64,000 nt of DNA. It comes from Sphingomonas sp. JUb134. GTDB taxonomy: Bacteria > Pseudomonadota > Alphaproteobacteria > Sphingomonadales > Sphingomonadaceae. Under the pieces are notes generated by a model. That model ran no database searches and was not told the origin of the DNA. It saw only the letters and a program-made list of their open reading frames with translations. Both the position numbers and the translations under genes were made by a program. Positions 36,404 through 45,258 of this stretch are shown here, one piece after another. Every line of letters begins with the position of its first letter. Within the stretch, counting starts at the first letter, position 1. Location of the stretch: the NCBI RefSeq assembly GCF_004341505.2, contig NZ_SLYP02000001.1:1375001-1439000 (forward strand). Direction: 5' to 3'.

Positions 36404-37993
36404 ATGCGGCGGGTACAAGGGGGAATGCTGGGATTGGCGCTGCTGGCGCTTGCGACGACCGCGCGCGCGGAGCCGCCCCAGACGCCTCCCGTCGAGGAAC
36501 TCTCCCTCTCCGACGCGGCGACTGCGCTGGCCGCGGGCACCAGCAGCGAGGCGCTGACGCGCGCCTATCTCGCGCGCATCGAGGCGATCGACCGCAAGGG
36601 GCCGACGCTGCGCAGCGTCGTCGCCGTGAACCCCGAGGCGCTGGCGCAGGCACGTGCCCTCGATGCGGAGCGCCGCGCAGGACGAATCCGCGGTCCGCTT
36701 CACGGCGTGCCGGTGCTGATCAAGGACAATATCGAGACCCGCGAACTGCCGACCACCGCCGGCAGCCTGGCGCTCAAGGACAATCGCACGGGCCGCGATG
36801 CGCCGGTGGTGGCGCGGCTGCGCGCCGCAGGCGCCGTGATCCTGGGCAAGACCAACCTGTCCGAATGGGCGAACATCCGCTCTTCGGGGTCGATCAGCGG
36901 ATGGAGCGCGGTCGGCGGGCTGGTGCGCAACCCCTATGCGCTCGACCGGACCGCGTGCGGCTCGTCGAGCGGCAGCGGCGCCGCGGCCGCTGCCAGCCTC
37001 GCCGCTGCGGCGGTGGGGACGGAGACCGATGGCTCGGTCGTGTGCCCGGCGGCGATGAACGGGCTGGTGGGACTCAAGCCGACGATCGGTCTGGTCAGCC
37101 GCACCCACATCGTGCCCATCAGCCACAGCCAGGACACCGCGGGGCCGATGGCGCGCAGTGTGCGCGATGCGGCGCTGCTGTTCTCGGCGATGATCGGCAG
37201 CGACCCGGCCGACCCGACCACGCGCGATGCGGACCGGCGCCGCGCGGACTATGCCGCCGCGCTGTCGGCCGATGCGCTGAAGGGCGTGCGGGTGGGGGTG
37301 CTCCGGCCTGAAATGTCGGCGCCGCTCGCGAAGCAATATGATGCGGCGCTGGCGGTGCTGCGCGCGGCAGGCGCGACCCTGGTCGACGTGACGCCGCCCA
37401 AGCTCGACGGCTTGGGCGAAGCCGAGTTCCTGGTGCTGAAGGCGGAGCTGAAGGCCGACCTCAACGCCTATCTCGCGACCACGCCGCCCGCCGTGAAGAC
37501 CCGCACGCTCGCCGACGTGATCGCCTTCAACGCCGAGCATGCCGACACCGAGATGCGCTTCTTCGGCCAGGACACGTTCGAGGCGGCGCAGAAGATGCCC
37601 GGCCTCGAAGACCCGGCTTATCAGGAAGCGCGCGCCAAGTCGCTGCGGCTCGCGGGTGCCGAGGGCATCGACGCGATGCTGCGCGACTCCAAGGTGCAGC
37701 TGCTGGTATCGCCGACCTATGGTCTGCCGTGGCTGTCCGATCCGGTGCATGGCGACCATTTCGTGCCGCCCTCGGCCAGCGAATTGCCCGCGGTCGCGGG
37801 CACGCCGCACCTGACCGTGCCGATGGGCCTGGTGCAGGGGCTGCCCGCCGGCTTGTCCTTCCTCGGCCCCAAGTACAGCGAGGCGCTGCTGCTGGGCGCG
37901 GGCTATGCGTTCGAGCAGCGCGGGCGGATGCGGGTGAAGCCCGGCTATGCGGCGAGCGTGCCGACGGAGGGCGGGCTGGAAGCAGCGCGGTAA
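36404..37993 (+). CDS. exported amidase (amidase signature family)
   Basis: 529 residues. N-terminal signal peptide ([17 protein letters not shown]). The Ser-cisSer-Lys triad is visible: Lys in [12 protein letters not shown], the Gly/Ser-rich [17 protein letters not shown], and the nucleophile region [25 protein letters not shown] follows. Signature amidases hydrolyse amides; with a signal peptide this one should act in the periplasm, so it is unlikely to be GatA. ATG 36404 has GGGAG (36393-36397) 6 bases ahead. A GC-hairpin repeat lies after the stop. Confidence 0.92.
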   Translation: MRRVQGGMLGLALLALATTARAEPPQTPPVEELSLSDAATALAAGTSSEALTRAYLARIEAIDRKGPTLRSVVAVNPEALAQARALDAERRAGRIRGPLHGVPVLIKDNIETRELPTTAGSLALKDNRTGRDAPVVARLRAAGAVILGKTNLSEWANIRSSGSISGWSAVGGLVRNPYALDRTACGSSSGSGAAAAASLAAAAVGTETDGSVVCPAAMNGLVGLKPTIGLVSRTHIVPISHSQDTAGPMARSVRDAALLFSAMIGSDPADPTTRDADRRRADYAAALSADALKGVRVGVLRPEMSAPLAKQYDAALAVLRAAGATLVDVTPPKLDGLGEAEFLVLKAELKADLNAYLATTPPAVKTRTLADVIAFNAEHADTEMRFFGQDTFEAAQKMPGLEDPAYQEARAKSLRLAGAEGIDAMLRDSKVQLLVSPTYGLPWLSDPVHGDHFVPPSASELPAVAGTPHLTVPMGLVQGLPAGLSFLGPKYSEALLLGAGYAFEQRGRMRVKPGYAASVPTEGGLEAAR

Positions 37994-38018
37994 ACGGCCT
38001 GGCGTGCGCCTCCCGCGT

Positions 38019-38100
38019 GCTCCTGCGCAGGCAGGAGCCCAGGGTTCCAAGCGCGATCGTCGTTCTGCTGGGCCCTGTATCCCCGCCTGCGCGGGGATAC
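38019..38100. repeat. paired GC-hairpin repeat, copy C
   Basis: GCTCCTGC-GCAG-GCAGGAGC (38019-38038) and GTATCCCCGC-CTGC-GCGGGGATAC (38077-38100) around a 38-base core. The inverse strand of the core (AGGGCCCAGCAGAACGACG, then TGGAACCCTGGG) matches copy A. It lies between the convergent ends of the amidase and DUF4345 genes. Confidence 0.78.
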
Positions 38101-38121
38101 GGAAGGAAGTGCGACGAAGAT

Positions 38122-38514
38122 CTAACCGCGCCAGCGGCGTTGCAGGCTCGCCTGCCACAGCAGCACCAGCGGCACCGCCCCCAGCTCGACGCACAGCCCG
38201 ACCAGATGCCCCGTCGACGGCGGGCCAACCTCGATCAGCGACCACTCCCGGGCAAGCCCGCCGATCACCACCATCATCCCCAGCAGGCGAAAGCGCGCGC
38301 CCTGCCGCTCGATGGCGGGAATGCAGCTGGCAAAGCCCAGGGCTAGCCCCAAGAACACGCCGGACAGGTAGCGGAAATGGCTGTCGAGGTCCGCGCGCAC
38401 GACGTCATGCGCCAGCCACTCGGCCCCGCGCAGGATGCCGACGCTCGCCGTGGACAGCGGGATCAGGCACAAGAGCGCGACGACCGCCTGCAGCAGCCGG
38501 CGCTCCCAAGTCAC
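38122..38514 (-). CDS. DUF4345 family membrane protein
   Basis: 130 residues, four hydrophobic helices. The N-terminal helix, the HFRYLSGVFLGLALGF segment and the C-terminal helix pair (GHLVGLCVELGAVPLVLLWQ) fit DUF4345. Function unknown. Its ATG overlaps the DUF2721 stop (ATGA at 38511-38514), so both come from one transcript. Confidence 0.8.
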   Translation of the reverse strand: MTWERRLLQAVVALLCLIPLSTASVGILRGAEWLAHDVVRADLDSHFRYLSGVFLGLALGFASCIPAIERQGARFRLLGMMVVIGGLAREWSLIEVGPPSTGHLVGLCVELGAVPLVLLWQASLQRRWRG

Positions 38515-38972
38515 GGCAGCGGCAGTTCGAGCAGGTCGGAGCGGACGCGGATCGCGCGCACGGACATGTGGATCTCGATCAGGAAGCAGATCAGCCCGCC
38601 GGTCAGCAGCAGCATCGAGACGATGAAGGCAACCGCGATCACCTGCCCGATCTGGAAATTGCCCAGTTCGGCGACGAACAGCATCGCCACCACCAAACAG
38701 ATCGCGATCGCCGCCATGACGACCAGATAGACCGCATTGTTGATCATGCGGATGCGCCCGTCGATCAGCCGCAGTTCCTGGACGTGCTGGATTCGCTCGG
38801 GATCGTCGCCGCGCAGTTGCAGGGTGGTCAGCTGCCGCGAGCGGTCGACGATGCGGGCGAGCCGCCCGACCATCACGTTGAGGATCGCGCCGAGGCCGGC
38901 GAGCAGGAAGACGGGCGCGATCGCGACCTGGATCGTTTCTGCGACGGTGGAGAGGACGGGAGAGAAAGCCAC
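38511..38972 (-). CDS. DUF2721 family membrane protein
   Basis: 153 residues. Helix 1 (IQVAIAPVFLLAGLGAILNV) is followed by the charged GRLARIVDRSRQL segment and LRLIDGRIRMINNAVYL, then two closely spaced helices, as in DUF2721. Role unknown. First gene of a two-gene unit with DUF4345. Confidence 0.85.
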   Translation of the reverse strand: MAFSPVLSTVAETIQVAIAPVFLLAGLGAILNVMVGRLARIVDRSRQLTTLQLRGDDPERIQHVQELRLIDGRIRMINNAVYLVVMAAIAICLVVAMLFVAELGNFQIGQVIAVAFIVSMLLLTGGLICFLIEIHMSVRAIRVRSDLLELPLP

Positions 38973-39055
38973 GCGCCCGTTATTCGTGGGCCGTCAGGGT
39001 TGCGCAAGCGAAATGGTGGCGTCGGGGCGCCGCCCGGTCGAACCGCGCCGGGCGT

Positions 39056-39679
39056 TCAGATCACCTCCATCTTGCTGTTGTAATGGTGCCAGGCGAGGAT
39101 CGCGGCGGCCCCGCGGTGTGGCCTCCAGCCTTCCGCCAACACCCGCACCAGCTTCTCGTTCGGGCGTTCGGCGTGGCCCAGGATGCGCCCGACCTCCACC
39201 TGCACCGCGAGGTCGCCGGCCGGCCAGATGTCCGGCCGCCCCTCCGCGAACAACAGGTAGATTTCCGCCGACCAGCGCCCGATCCCCTTGATGCGGGTAA
39301 GCGCGGTGATCGCTTCCTCGTCGTCCGCCGGCAGCGCGGCCAGGTCCAGTCGCCCGCTCGCCACTTCGTCGGCCAGGCTGCGGGCATAGCCGATCTTCTG
39401 CCGGGAGAGCCCGGCGGCGCGCAGCGTCTCGTCGCTTGCGGCGGCAAGACGGGCGGGGTCCTCGACTGCGCCCAGCGCCTCCTCCAGCCGGCCCCAGACG
39501 GCGGCGGCGGCATGGACGCTCACCTGCTGGCCGACGATCGTGCGCAGCAGCGTCGCATAGCCGGGCTCGCGAATGCGCGGCGGAGGATAGCCGACGCGCC
39601 CGACCGCCGCGGCGAACGCCGGCTCGATCGCGGCGAGGGCATCCAGCGCCTCGCGCAGCTGTTGTGCGCTCAGGCCCAT
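39056..39679 (-). CDS. DNA-3-methyladenine glycosylase II-like protein (HhH-GPD)
   Basis: 207 residues. The helix-hairpin-helix is LTRIKGIGRWSAEIYLLFA, followed by the conserved Asp in WPAGDLAVQ, the likely catalytic residue. TLLRTIVGQQVSVHAAAAVW is the N-terminal GPD pattern. It should remove alkylated bases such as 3-methyladenine in base-excision repair. It lacks the extra N-terminal domain of E. coli AlkA. The frame runs on to 40123 but would cross the ferredoxin gene, so ATG 39679 is chosen. Divergent from the ferredoxin gene. Confidence 0.9.
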   Translation of the reverse strand: MGLSAQQLREALDALAAIEPAFAAAVGRVGYPPPRIREPGYATLLRTIVGQQVSVHAAAAVWGRLEEALGAVEDPARLAAASDETLRAAGLSRQKIGYARSLADEVASGRLDLAALPADDEEAITALTRIKGIGRWSAEIYLLFAEGRPDIWPAGDLAVQVEVGRILGHAERPNEKLVRVLAEGWRPHRGAAAILAWHHYNSKMEVI

Positions 39680-39757
39680 GCCGGCATCCGAGCCCGTGCG
39701 CCTTGAATTTGGCGGCGGCGGTCGCCAATGCCCTGACAGCTGTTCTGGAGAAAATGC

Positions 39758-40075
39758 ATGCCCACGCTTACCGTCACCACGCGCGAAGGAGAAGAACGCA
39801 GCGTGCCCGCAGAGGTCGGCCTGAGCGTGATGGAAGTGATCCGCGACGCCGGCTTCGACGAACTGCTGGCGCTGTGCGGCGGCTGCTGCAGCTGCGCGAC
39901 CTGCCACGTCCATGTCGACGCGGAATTCCTGCCGCTGCTGCCGCAGATGAGCGAGGACGAAGACGAGCTGCTCGACAGCACGTCGGACCGTGACGAACGC
40001 TCGCGCCTGTCGTGCCAGATCCAGTTCACCCCGGCCCTCGACGGCCTGCGCGTGACGATCGCCGCCGAGGACTGA
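39758..40075 (+). CDS. 2Fe-2S ferredoxin (adrenodoxin type)
   Basis: 105 residues. The cluster cysteines follow the C-x5-C-x2-C pattern inside ALCGGCCSCATCHVHV, with the fourth in RLSCQIQF. One extra cysteine lies in the cluster loop. Acidic surface (SEDEDELLDSTSDRDERS) is the usual partner-docking face. Such ferredoxins serve cytochrome P450s, Rieske oxygenases or Fe-S assembly; no partner is adjacent. An inverted repeat follows the stop by 27 bases. Confidence 0.93.
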   Translation: MPTLTVTTREGEERSVPAEVGLSVMEVIRDAGFDELLALCGGCCSCATCHVHVDAEFLPLLPQMSEDEDELLDSTSDRDERSRLSCQIQFTPALDGLRVTIAAED

Positions 40076-40102
40076 GGCTAGGGGCACGAACGTTGAACCC
40101 AC

Positions 40103-40213
40103 CCGTTCGTCCTGAGTAGCCATTGAGCGTAGTCGAAATGGCGTATCGAAGGACCGCCACGGTGCTTCGATACGGGACTTCGACTTCGCTCAGCCCTTAC
40201 TCAGCACGAACGG
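40103..40213. repeat. about 110-base imperfect inverted repeat, copy 1
   Basis: Left arm begins CCGTTCGTCCTGAGTA and right arm ends TACTCAGCACGAACGG; each arm is about 50 bases with matching blocks GTCGAA and CGTATCGAAG / CTTCGATACG. A second copy is at 59380-59485, nearly identical in the left arm. It lies between the convergent ends of the ferredoxin gene and pyrD, where the transcript would form a long stem. Confidence 0.85.
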
Positions 40214-40231
40214 ACATATTTTCCTGATGCT

Positions 40232-41239
40232 TCAGGCGCTGGGCTTCAATCCGGCGACGATGCGCCGGGCCAGCCCCGGCCCCTCGAACACCAGCGACGA
40301 GTAGAGCTGGACGAGGCTGGCACCCGCATCCAGCCGACGCTGGGCTTCATCCGCCGAGCCGATGCCGCCGACCGACACCAGCGGCAGCTGCCCGCCGGTG
40401 ATGTCGCGCGCCTCGGCAAGCTTGGCGCGGGCGAGCGCGGCGAGCGGCGCCCCCGAAAGCCCGCCCGTTTCGCCCGCATTCCCCGACCGCAGGCCCGCCG
40501 GCCGCGAGATGGTGGTGTTGGAGACGACCAGCGCGTCGATGCCGCCGTCGATCGCAGCGCGGGCGGCGACCTCCAGCCCGGCGCGATCGAGATCGGGCGC
40601 CACCTTCAGGAACAGCGGCACCCGCCGGATCGCCAGGTGACGCGCCGCGTCGCAGGCGGCGATCAGCTCGCCCAGCGCCGGCTGTGCCTGCAGGTTGCGC
40701 AGGCCCGGCGTGTTGGGGGAGCTGATGTTGATCGTCAGATAGTCGGCGAAGGGCGCTGCCTTGGTGACGCCGGCGACATAATCCGCAATGGCGCTGTCGC
40801 CTGCCACCGATTCCTTGTTGGCGCCGACGTTGATGCCGAGCACGCCGCGGCGCTCGGGCATGCGGGCGATGCGGTCGAGCGCCGCGTCGAGCCCGCCGTT
40901 GTTGAACCCCATGCGGTTGATGACCGCGCGGTCCTCCACCAGCCGGAACAGCCGCGGCTGCGGATTGCCCGGCTGCGGGCGCGGGGTGAGCGTGCCGACC
41001 TCGACCGAACCGAAGCCGAGCGCGAAGAAGCCGACGACGGCCTCCGCATCCTTGTCGACGCCCGCCGCGAGCCCGACCGGGTTCGGGAAGCGCAGCCCTG
41101 CGATCGTGACTGGCATCTCGCGGGCGGCACCGGGGGCCAGCGGCGTGCCGGCGGCACCCCAGGCGGCCAGCATGCGGATCGTCAGGCGGTGCGCACGCTC
41201 GGCATCGAGCGAGAACAGCAGGGGATGGTAGAAGCGCAT
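40232..41239 (-). CDS. pyrD: dihydroorotate dehydrogenase (quinone), class 2
   Basis: 335 residues. N-terminal membrane-associating helices (LLFSLDAERAHRLTIRMLAAW) are class 2. FMN/substrate motifs are GLAAGVDKDAEAV, VEVGTLTPRPQPGNP, NRMGFNNGG, TINISSPNTPGLR (catalytic Ser region), and SVGGIGSADEA. It oxidises dihydroorotate with ubiquinone in pyrimidine synthesis. Complete. The start faces the suf regulator across 181 bases. Confidence 0.96.
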   Translation of the reverse strand: MRFYHPLLFSLDAERAHRLTIRMLAAWGAAGTPLAPGAAREMPVTIAGLRFPNPVGLAAGVDKDAEAVVGFFALGFGSVEVGTLTPRPQPGNPQPRLFRLVEDRAVINRMGFNNGGLDAALDRIARMPERRGVLGINVGANKESVAGDSAIADYVAGVTKAAPFADYLTINISSPNTPGLRNLQAQPALGELIAACDAARHLAIRRVPLFLKVAPDLDRAGLEVAARAAIDGGIDALVVSNTTISRPAGLRSGNAGETGGLSGAPLAALARAKLAEARDITGGQLPLVSVGGIGSADEAQRRLDAGASLVQLYSSLVFEGPGLARRIVAGLKPSA

Positions 41240-41301
41240 GGCCAGGCTATGGCAGCGGCGGCAAGGGGGGTCAAAGCCTGCGAGTGTCCCGGCGCGGCCG
41301 G

Positions 41302-41318
41302 CCGATTACTGTAATCGG
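41302..41318. promoter_or_regulatory. perfect palindrome upstream of the suf operon
   Basis: CCGATTAC-T-GTAATCGG, 8-base arms round one base, in the spacer between pyrD and the Rrf2-type regulator. It is a good operator candidate, possibly for the regulator itself, but the binder is unknown. Confidence 0.45.
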
Positions 41319-41390
41319 AACAATAACGCCGAAGAAGCCTTCGCGCCTGCAAAATCCGGTTGACCCCAAGGGTCGCTGCTCCCATTTGCA

Positions 41391-41404
41391 ATTCCGACCG
41401 GAAT
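41391..41404. promoter_or_regulatory. second short palindrome just before the suf regulator
   Basis: ATTCCG-AC-CGGAAT, 17 bases ahead of ATG 41421 and overlapping the alternative ATG at 41403. Could be part of an autoregulatory site. Confidence 0.3.
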
Positions 41405-41420
41405 GATCCGATTGGGAGCC

Positions 41421-41903
41421 ATGCGACTTTCCAGCCTTGCCGACTACGCCGTCGTGATGATGAGCGCGACCGCGCGCCACTGCGGTGGCGTAGCGCGGCT
41501 CAACGCGACGCGTCTGGCCGAGGACACGGGCCTGCCGCTGCCGACCGTCCAGAAGCTGGTGAGCCGCCTGTCGGCCGCCGGGCTCGTCGAGACCGGGCGT
41601 GGGGCTGCCGGCGGCTTCCGGCTGGCACGGCCCGCAGCGGCGATTTCGCTCGCCGACATCGTGGAGGCGGTGGAAGGGCCCATCGCCCTCACCACCTGCG
41701 TGGATGCCGACCGCCACGACTGCGCGGTGGAGGGCAGCTGCCGGGTGCGTCCCCATTGGGGCGGCGTCAACGCGCTGGTCCGCGACGCGCTCGCCTCGGT
41801 CAGCCTGGCGACGATTTCTTCTTCTGCAGGCCCCGAGCCTGTTGAACCAACCCTTTCCCAACTGGACCCCGCGCTTCGCCCGGGTGCCGGAGTGCACGCA
41901 TAA
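41421..41903 (+). CDS. Rrf2-family regulator of the suf operon
   Basis: 160 residues. The winged helix is [13 protein letters not shown] to [18 protein letters not shown]; the [19 protein letters not shown] segment carries the first of three cysteines ([19 protein letters not shown]), which likely bind an Fe-S cluster, as in IscR/SufR-type Rrf2 proteins. It opens the suf operon and probably represses it when clusters are plentiful. ATG 41421 (short-spaced GGGAG) fits the conserved start [13 protein letters not shown] 41403 would add six residues. TAATG overlap with sufB. Confidence 0.9.
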   Translation: MRLSSLADYAVVMMSATARHCGGVARLNATRLAEDTGLPLPTVQKLVSRLSAAGLVETGRGAAGGFRLARPAAAISLADIVEAVEGPIALTTCVDADRHDCAVEGSCRVRPHWGGVNALVRDALASVSLATISSSAGPEPVEPTLSQLDPALRPGAGVHA

Positions 41904-43366
41904 TGGCTACCAAGAACGCAGAGGCGCTCGCCGCCGCGAACAAGAAGTACGAGTGGGGTTTCTCCTCGGACATCGAGCAGGACTTCGCGCCCAAGGGGCT
42001 GAGCGAGGACACCGTCCGCTACATCAGCGCCAAGAAGGGCGAGCCCGAATGGATGCTCGACTGGCGGCTGAAGGCGTTCCGCCTGTGGCAGACCATGGAG
42101 GCGCCGGACTGGTCGAAGCTCAACGTCCCGCCGATCGACTATCAGGACGCCTATTATTACGCCGAGCCCAAGGCGAAGCCGAAGCTCGGCAGCCTGGACG
42201 AGGTCGATCCCGAGATCCTGCGCGTCTATGAAAAGCTCGGCATCCCGATCGAGGAGCAGAAGATGCTCGCCGGCGTCGAGGGCGCGCGCAAGGTCGCGGT
42301 CGACGCGGTGTTCGACAGCGTCTCGGTCGCCACCACCTTCCGCAAGGAGCTGGAGGCCGCCGGCGTCATCTTCCGCTCGATCTCGGAAGCGATCCGGGAA
42401 TACCCGGATCTCGTCCGCAAGTGGCTCGGCAAGGTCGTGCCGCAGCGGGATAATTACTTCGCGACGCTGAACTCCGCGGTCTTCTCCGACGGCACCTTCG
42501 TCTATGTGCCGGAGGGCGTGCGCTGCCCGATGGAGCTGTCGACCTATTTCCGCATCAATGCGGAAAACACCGGCCAGTTCGAGCGCACGCTGATCGTCGC
42601 CGACAAGGGTGCGTACGTCAGCTACCTCGAGGGCTGCACCGCGCCGATGCGCGACGAGAACCAGCTGCACGCCGCGGTGGTCGAGCTGGTCGCGCTGGAC
42701 GATGCCGAGATCAAATATTCGACCGTCCAGAACTGGTACCCGGGCGACGAGAACGGCGTCGGCGGCATCTACAATTTCGTCACCAAGCGGGCGTTGTGCC
42801 AGGGCAAGAATTCGAAGGTGTCGTGGACGCAGGTCGAGACCGGCTCCGCCATCACCTGGAAATACCCGAGCTGTGTGCTGGCGGGCGAGAACAGCGTCGG
42901 CGAATTCTATTCGGTGGCCGTCACCAACAATCGCCAGCAGGCCGATACCGGCACCAAGATGATCCATCTGGGCAAGGGGTCGCGCTCGACGATCGTGTCG
43001 AAGGGCATTTCCGCCGGCCGCTCGGACAACACCTATCGCGGGCTGGTGCGCGTCGGCCCGACCGCCGAGAACGTCCGCAACTTCACCCAGTGCGACAGCC
43101 TGTTGCTCGGCGACCAGTGCGGCGCGCACACGGTTCCGTACATCGAGGTGCGCAACCCCTCGGCGCAGATCGAGCACGAGGCGACGACCTCGAAGATCAG
43201 CGAGGACCAGCTGTTCTACGCGATGCAGCGCGGGCTCGACCAGGAAGCGGCGGTGGCGCTGATCGTCAACGGCTTCGCGCGCGAGGTGCTGCAGCAGCTG
43301 CCCATGGAGTTCGCGGTCGAGGCGCAGAAGCTGCTGGGGATCTCGCTCGAAGGCTCGGTCGGCTGA
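41903..43366 (+). CDS. sufB: Fe-S cluster assembly scaffold SufB
   Basis: 487 residues, standard SufB length. Seen are [26 protein letters not shown] [37 protein letters not shown], and [17 protein letters not shown] near the C-terminus. SufB forms the SufBC2D scaffold where clusters are built. First structural gene of the operon, overlapping the regulator stop (TAATG). Confidence 0.97.
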   Translation: MATKNAEALAAANKKYEWGFSSDIEQDFAPKGLSEDTVRYISAKKGEPEWMLDWRLKAFRLWQTMEAPDWSKLNVPPIDYQDAYYYAEPKAKPKLGSLDEVDPEILRVYEKLGIPIEEQKMLAGVEGARKVAVDAVFDSVSVATTFRKELEAAGVIFRSISEAIREYPDLVRKWLGKVVPQRDNYFATLNSAVFSDGTFVYVPEGVRCPMELSTYFRINAENTGQFERTLIVADKGAYVSYLEGCTAPMRDENQLHAAVVELVALDDAEIKYSTVQNWYPGDENGVGGIYNFVTKRALCQGKNSKVSWTQVETGSAITWKYPSCVLAGENSVGEFYSVAVTNNRQQADTGTKMIHLGKGSRSTIVSKGISAGRSDNTYRGLVRVGPTAENVRNFTQCDSLLLGDQCGAHTVPYIEVRNPSAQIEHEATTSKISEDQLFYAMQRGLDQEAAVALIVNGFAREVLQQLPMEFAVEAQKLLGISLEGSVG

Positions 43367-43438
43367 TCGACGCAAGGGCGCTTGGTACTACGGGGCGGCG
43401 CGCGCTGCCCGGACAATGGAAAGTTCTGGAAGTCATCC

Positions 43439-44182
43439 ATGCTGAAGATTGAAAACCTGCACGCCGAGATCGACGGCAAGCCGATCCTCAAGGGCCTGAC
43501 GCTGACCGTGAATGCGGGCGAGGTGCACGCGATCATGGGGCCGAACGGCGCCGGCAAGTCGACGCTCGGCTATGTGCTCGGCGGGCGTCCGGGCTATGAG
43601 GTGACCGAAGGCTCGGTGACCTTCGCGGGCGAGGACCTGCTGGAGATGGAGGCGGACGCACGCGCGGCTGCCGGCCTGTTCCTGGGCTTCCAGTATCCGG
43701 TCGAGATCCCCGGCGTCTCCAACGTCCAGTTCCTGCGCGAGGCGCTGAACGCCCAGCGCAAGGCGCGCGACGAAAAGCCGCTGTCGGGCGGCGAGTTCCT
43801 GAAGCTCGCCCGTGCGCAGGCCGATGCGCTCAGCATGGACGCGGAAATGCTCAAGCGCCCGGTCAACGTTGGCTTCTCCGGCGGCGAGAAGAAGCGCAAC
43901 GAGATGGTGCAGATGGGCATCCTCGATCCCACGCTCGCGATCCTGGACGAGACCGACTCCGGCCTCGACATCGACGCGCTGCGCATCGTCGGCGACGGCA
44001 TCAACCGCATCATGCGCGCGCCCGACAAGGCGGTGATCCTGATCACCCATTATCAGCGGCTGCTCGATTACGTGAAGCCGGACGTGGTCCATGTGCTTGC
44101 CGACGGGCGGATCGTGCGCACCGGCGGTGCCGAACTCGCGCTCGAGCTGGAGCGCGAGGGCTACGCGCAGGTGGCGGCGTGA
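43439..44182 (+). CDS. sufC: Fe-S cluster assembly ATPase SufC
   Basis: 247 residues, ABC-type ATPase. Walker A GPNGAGKST, Q-loop GFQYPVEIPG, signature VGFSGGEKKRNEM, Walker B LAILDETDSGLD, and His in LITHYQRLL. It powers the SufBCD scaffold. ATG 43439 is preceded by GGAAG (43428-43432). The 72-base gap to sufB is the largest in the operon. TGA overlaps the GTG start of sufD. Confidence 0.97.
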   Translation: MLKIENLHAEIDGKPILKGLTLTVNAGEVHAIMGPNGAGKSTLGYVLGGRPGYEVTEGSVTFAGEDLLEMEADARAAAGLFLGFQYPVEIPGVSNVQFLREALNAQRKARDEKPLSGGEFLKLARAQADALSMDAEMLKRPVNVGFSGGEKKRNEMVQMGILDPTLAILDETDSGLDIDALRIVGDGINRIMRAPDKAVILITHYQRLLDYVKPDVVHVLADGRIVRTGGAELALELEREGYAQVAA

Positions 44183-45258
44183 GCACCCTCGAACTTCCGT
44201 CGCCCAAGCTGGAGCGGTGGCGCTGGGCGGACCTGCCGGCGCTGCAGCGTGCGGCCGAGAGCCCGCGTGGGCCCGCGCCCGATCTCGATGCCGCGCTGCT
44301 GCCGCTCGAGGGCCCGCGGCTGGTGTTCGTCGACGGCGTCTTTGACGCGGAGCGCAGCGCGCCGGGGCCGGTGACCGTGGGCCGCCGCGCCTGGACGAGC
44401 GAGCACCCGCTCGCGCGTTTCGGTCAGCTTGAGGGCTGGGCGCTCGACCTGGGCCAGGAGGCGGTGACCGATCCGATCCAGATCGTCCATCTGGGCTCGG
44501 GCGGCGACAATCATCTGCGCGGGTTCATCGCGCTCGCGGCCGATGCTGCGGCGTCGGTGGTCGAGACCTTCGTCGGCAGCGGCTGGGCCAATCGCCAGAC
44601 CCGCATCGAACTCGCACGTGGTGCGCGGCTGATGCGTTCGGTGCGGCTGATCCAGGCGGACGGCTTCGTCTCGATTCGCGACGAGGTCGATGTCGGCCAG
44701 GCGGCGAGCTATGCCGCAACCTTCCTGGGTGCGGGCGGCATGGGCAGCCGCATCGACGGCGAACTCGTGGTGAGCGGCACCGATGCCTATGCTGAAATGG
44801 GCGGCGCGCTGCTGACCCGCGGCGACCAGCGTCAGGAATGCGCGGTCACCGTGCGCCACGCCGCCGAGCGCGGCACCAGCCACCAGACCTGGCGCGCGGT
44901 CGCCGCCGACCGTTCGGCCGCGAGTCTTGCCGCCCGCGTCGACGTCGCCCGCGGCGCGCAGAAGACCGATGGCGAGCAGTCGCTGCGCGGCATCCTGCTC
45001 CAGCGCACGGCGACCGTGAACCTGAAGCCTGAGCTCGAGATCTTTGCCGACGACGTGAAGTGCGCGCATGGCGCGACCGTGGGCGAACTCGATAACCGCG
45101 CGCTCTTCTATCTCCAGAGCCGCGGCGTGCCGCGCCCGCGCGCCAAGGCGCTGCTGACCCGCGCGTTCGTGGCGGACTCGCTCGACCGCATTGGCCAGAA
45201 GACGGTGCGCGAGGCGTTCGTGGCGGACGCCGATCGCTGGCTGGAAGCGGCGCTGTGA
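44179..45258 (+). CDS. sufD: Fe-S cluster assembly protein SufD
   Basis: 359 residues. The C-terminal beta-helix part is recognisable from EMGGALLTRGDQRQECAVTV, HHT-type SHQTWRAV, KTDGEQSLRGILL and KCAHGATVGELDNRALFYL, which parallels SufB. The N-terminal part is variable, as usual. GTG 44179 overlaps the sufC stop; the stop overlaps the GTG of sufS. Confidence 0.94.
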   Translation: MSTLELPSPKLERWRWADLPALQRAAESPRGPAPDLDAALLPLEGPRLVFVDGVFDAERSAPGPVTVGRRAWTSEHPLARFGQLEGWALDLGQEAVTDPIQIVHLGSGGDNHLRGFIALAADAAASVVETFVGSGWANRQTRIELARGARLMRSVRLIQADGFVSIRDEVDVGQAASYAATFLGAGGMGSRIDGELVVSGTDAYAEMGGALLTRGDQRQECAVTVRHAAERGTSHQTWRAVAADRSAASLAARVDVARGAQKTDGEQSLRGILLQRTATVNLKPELEIFADDVKCAHGATVGELDNRALFYLQSRGVPRPRAKALLTRAFVADSLDRIGQKTVREAFVADADRWLEAAL

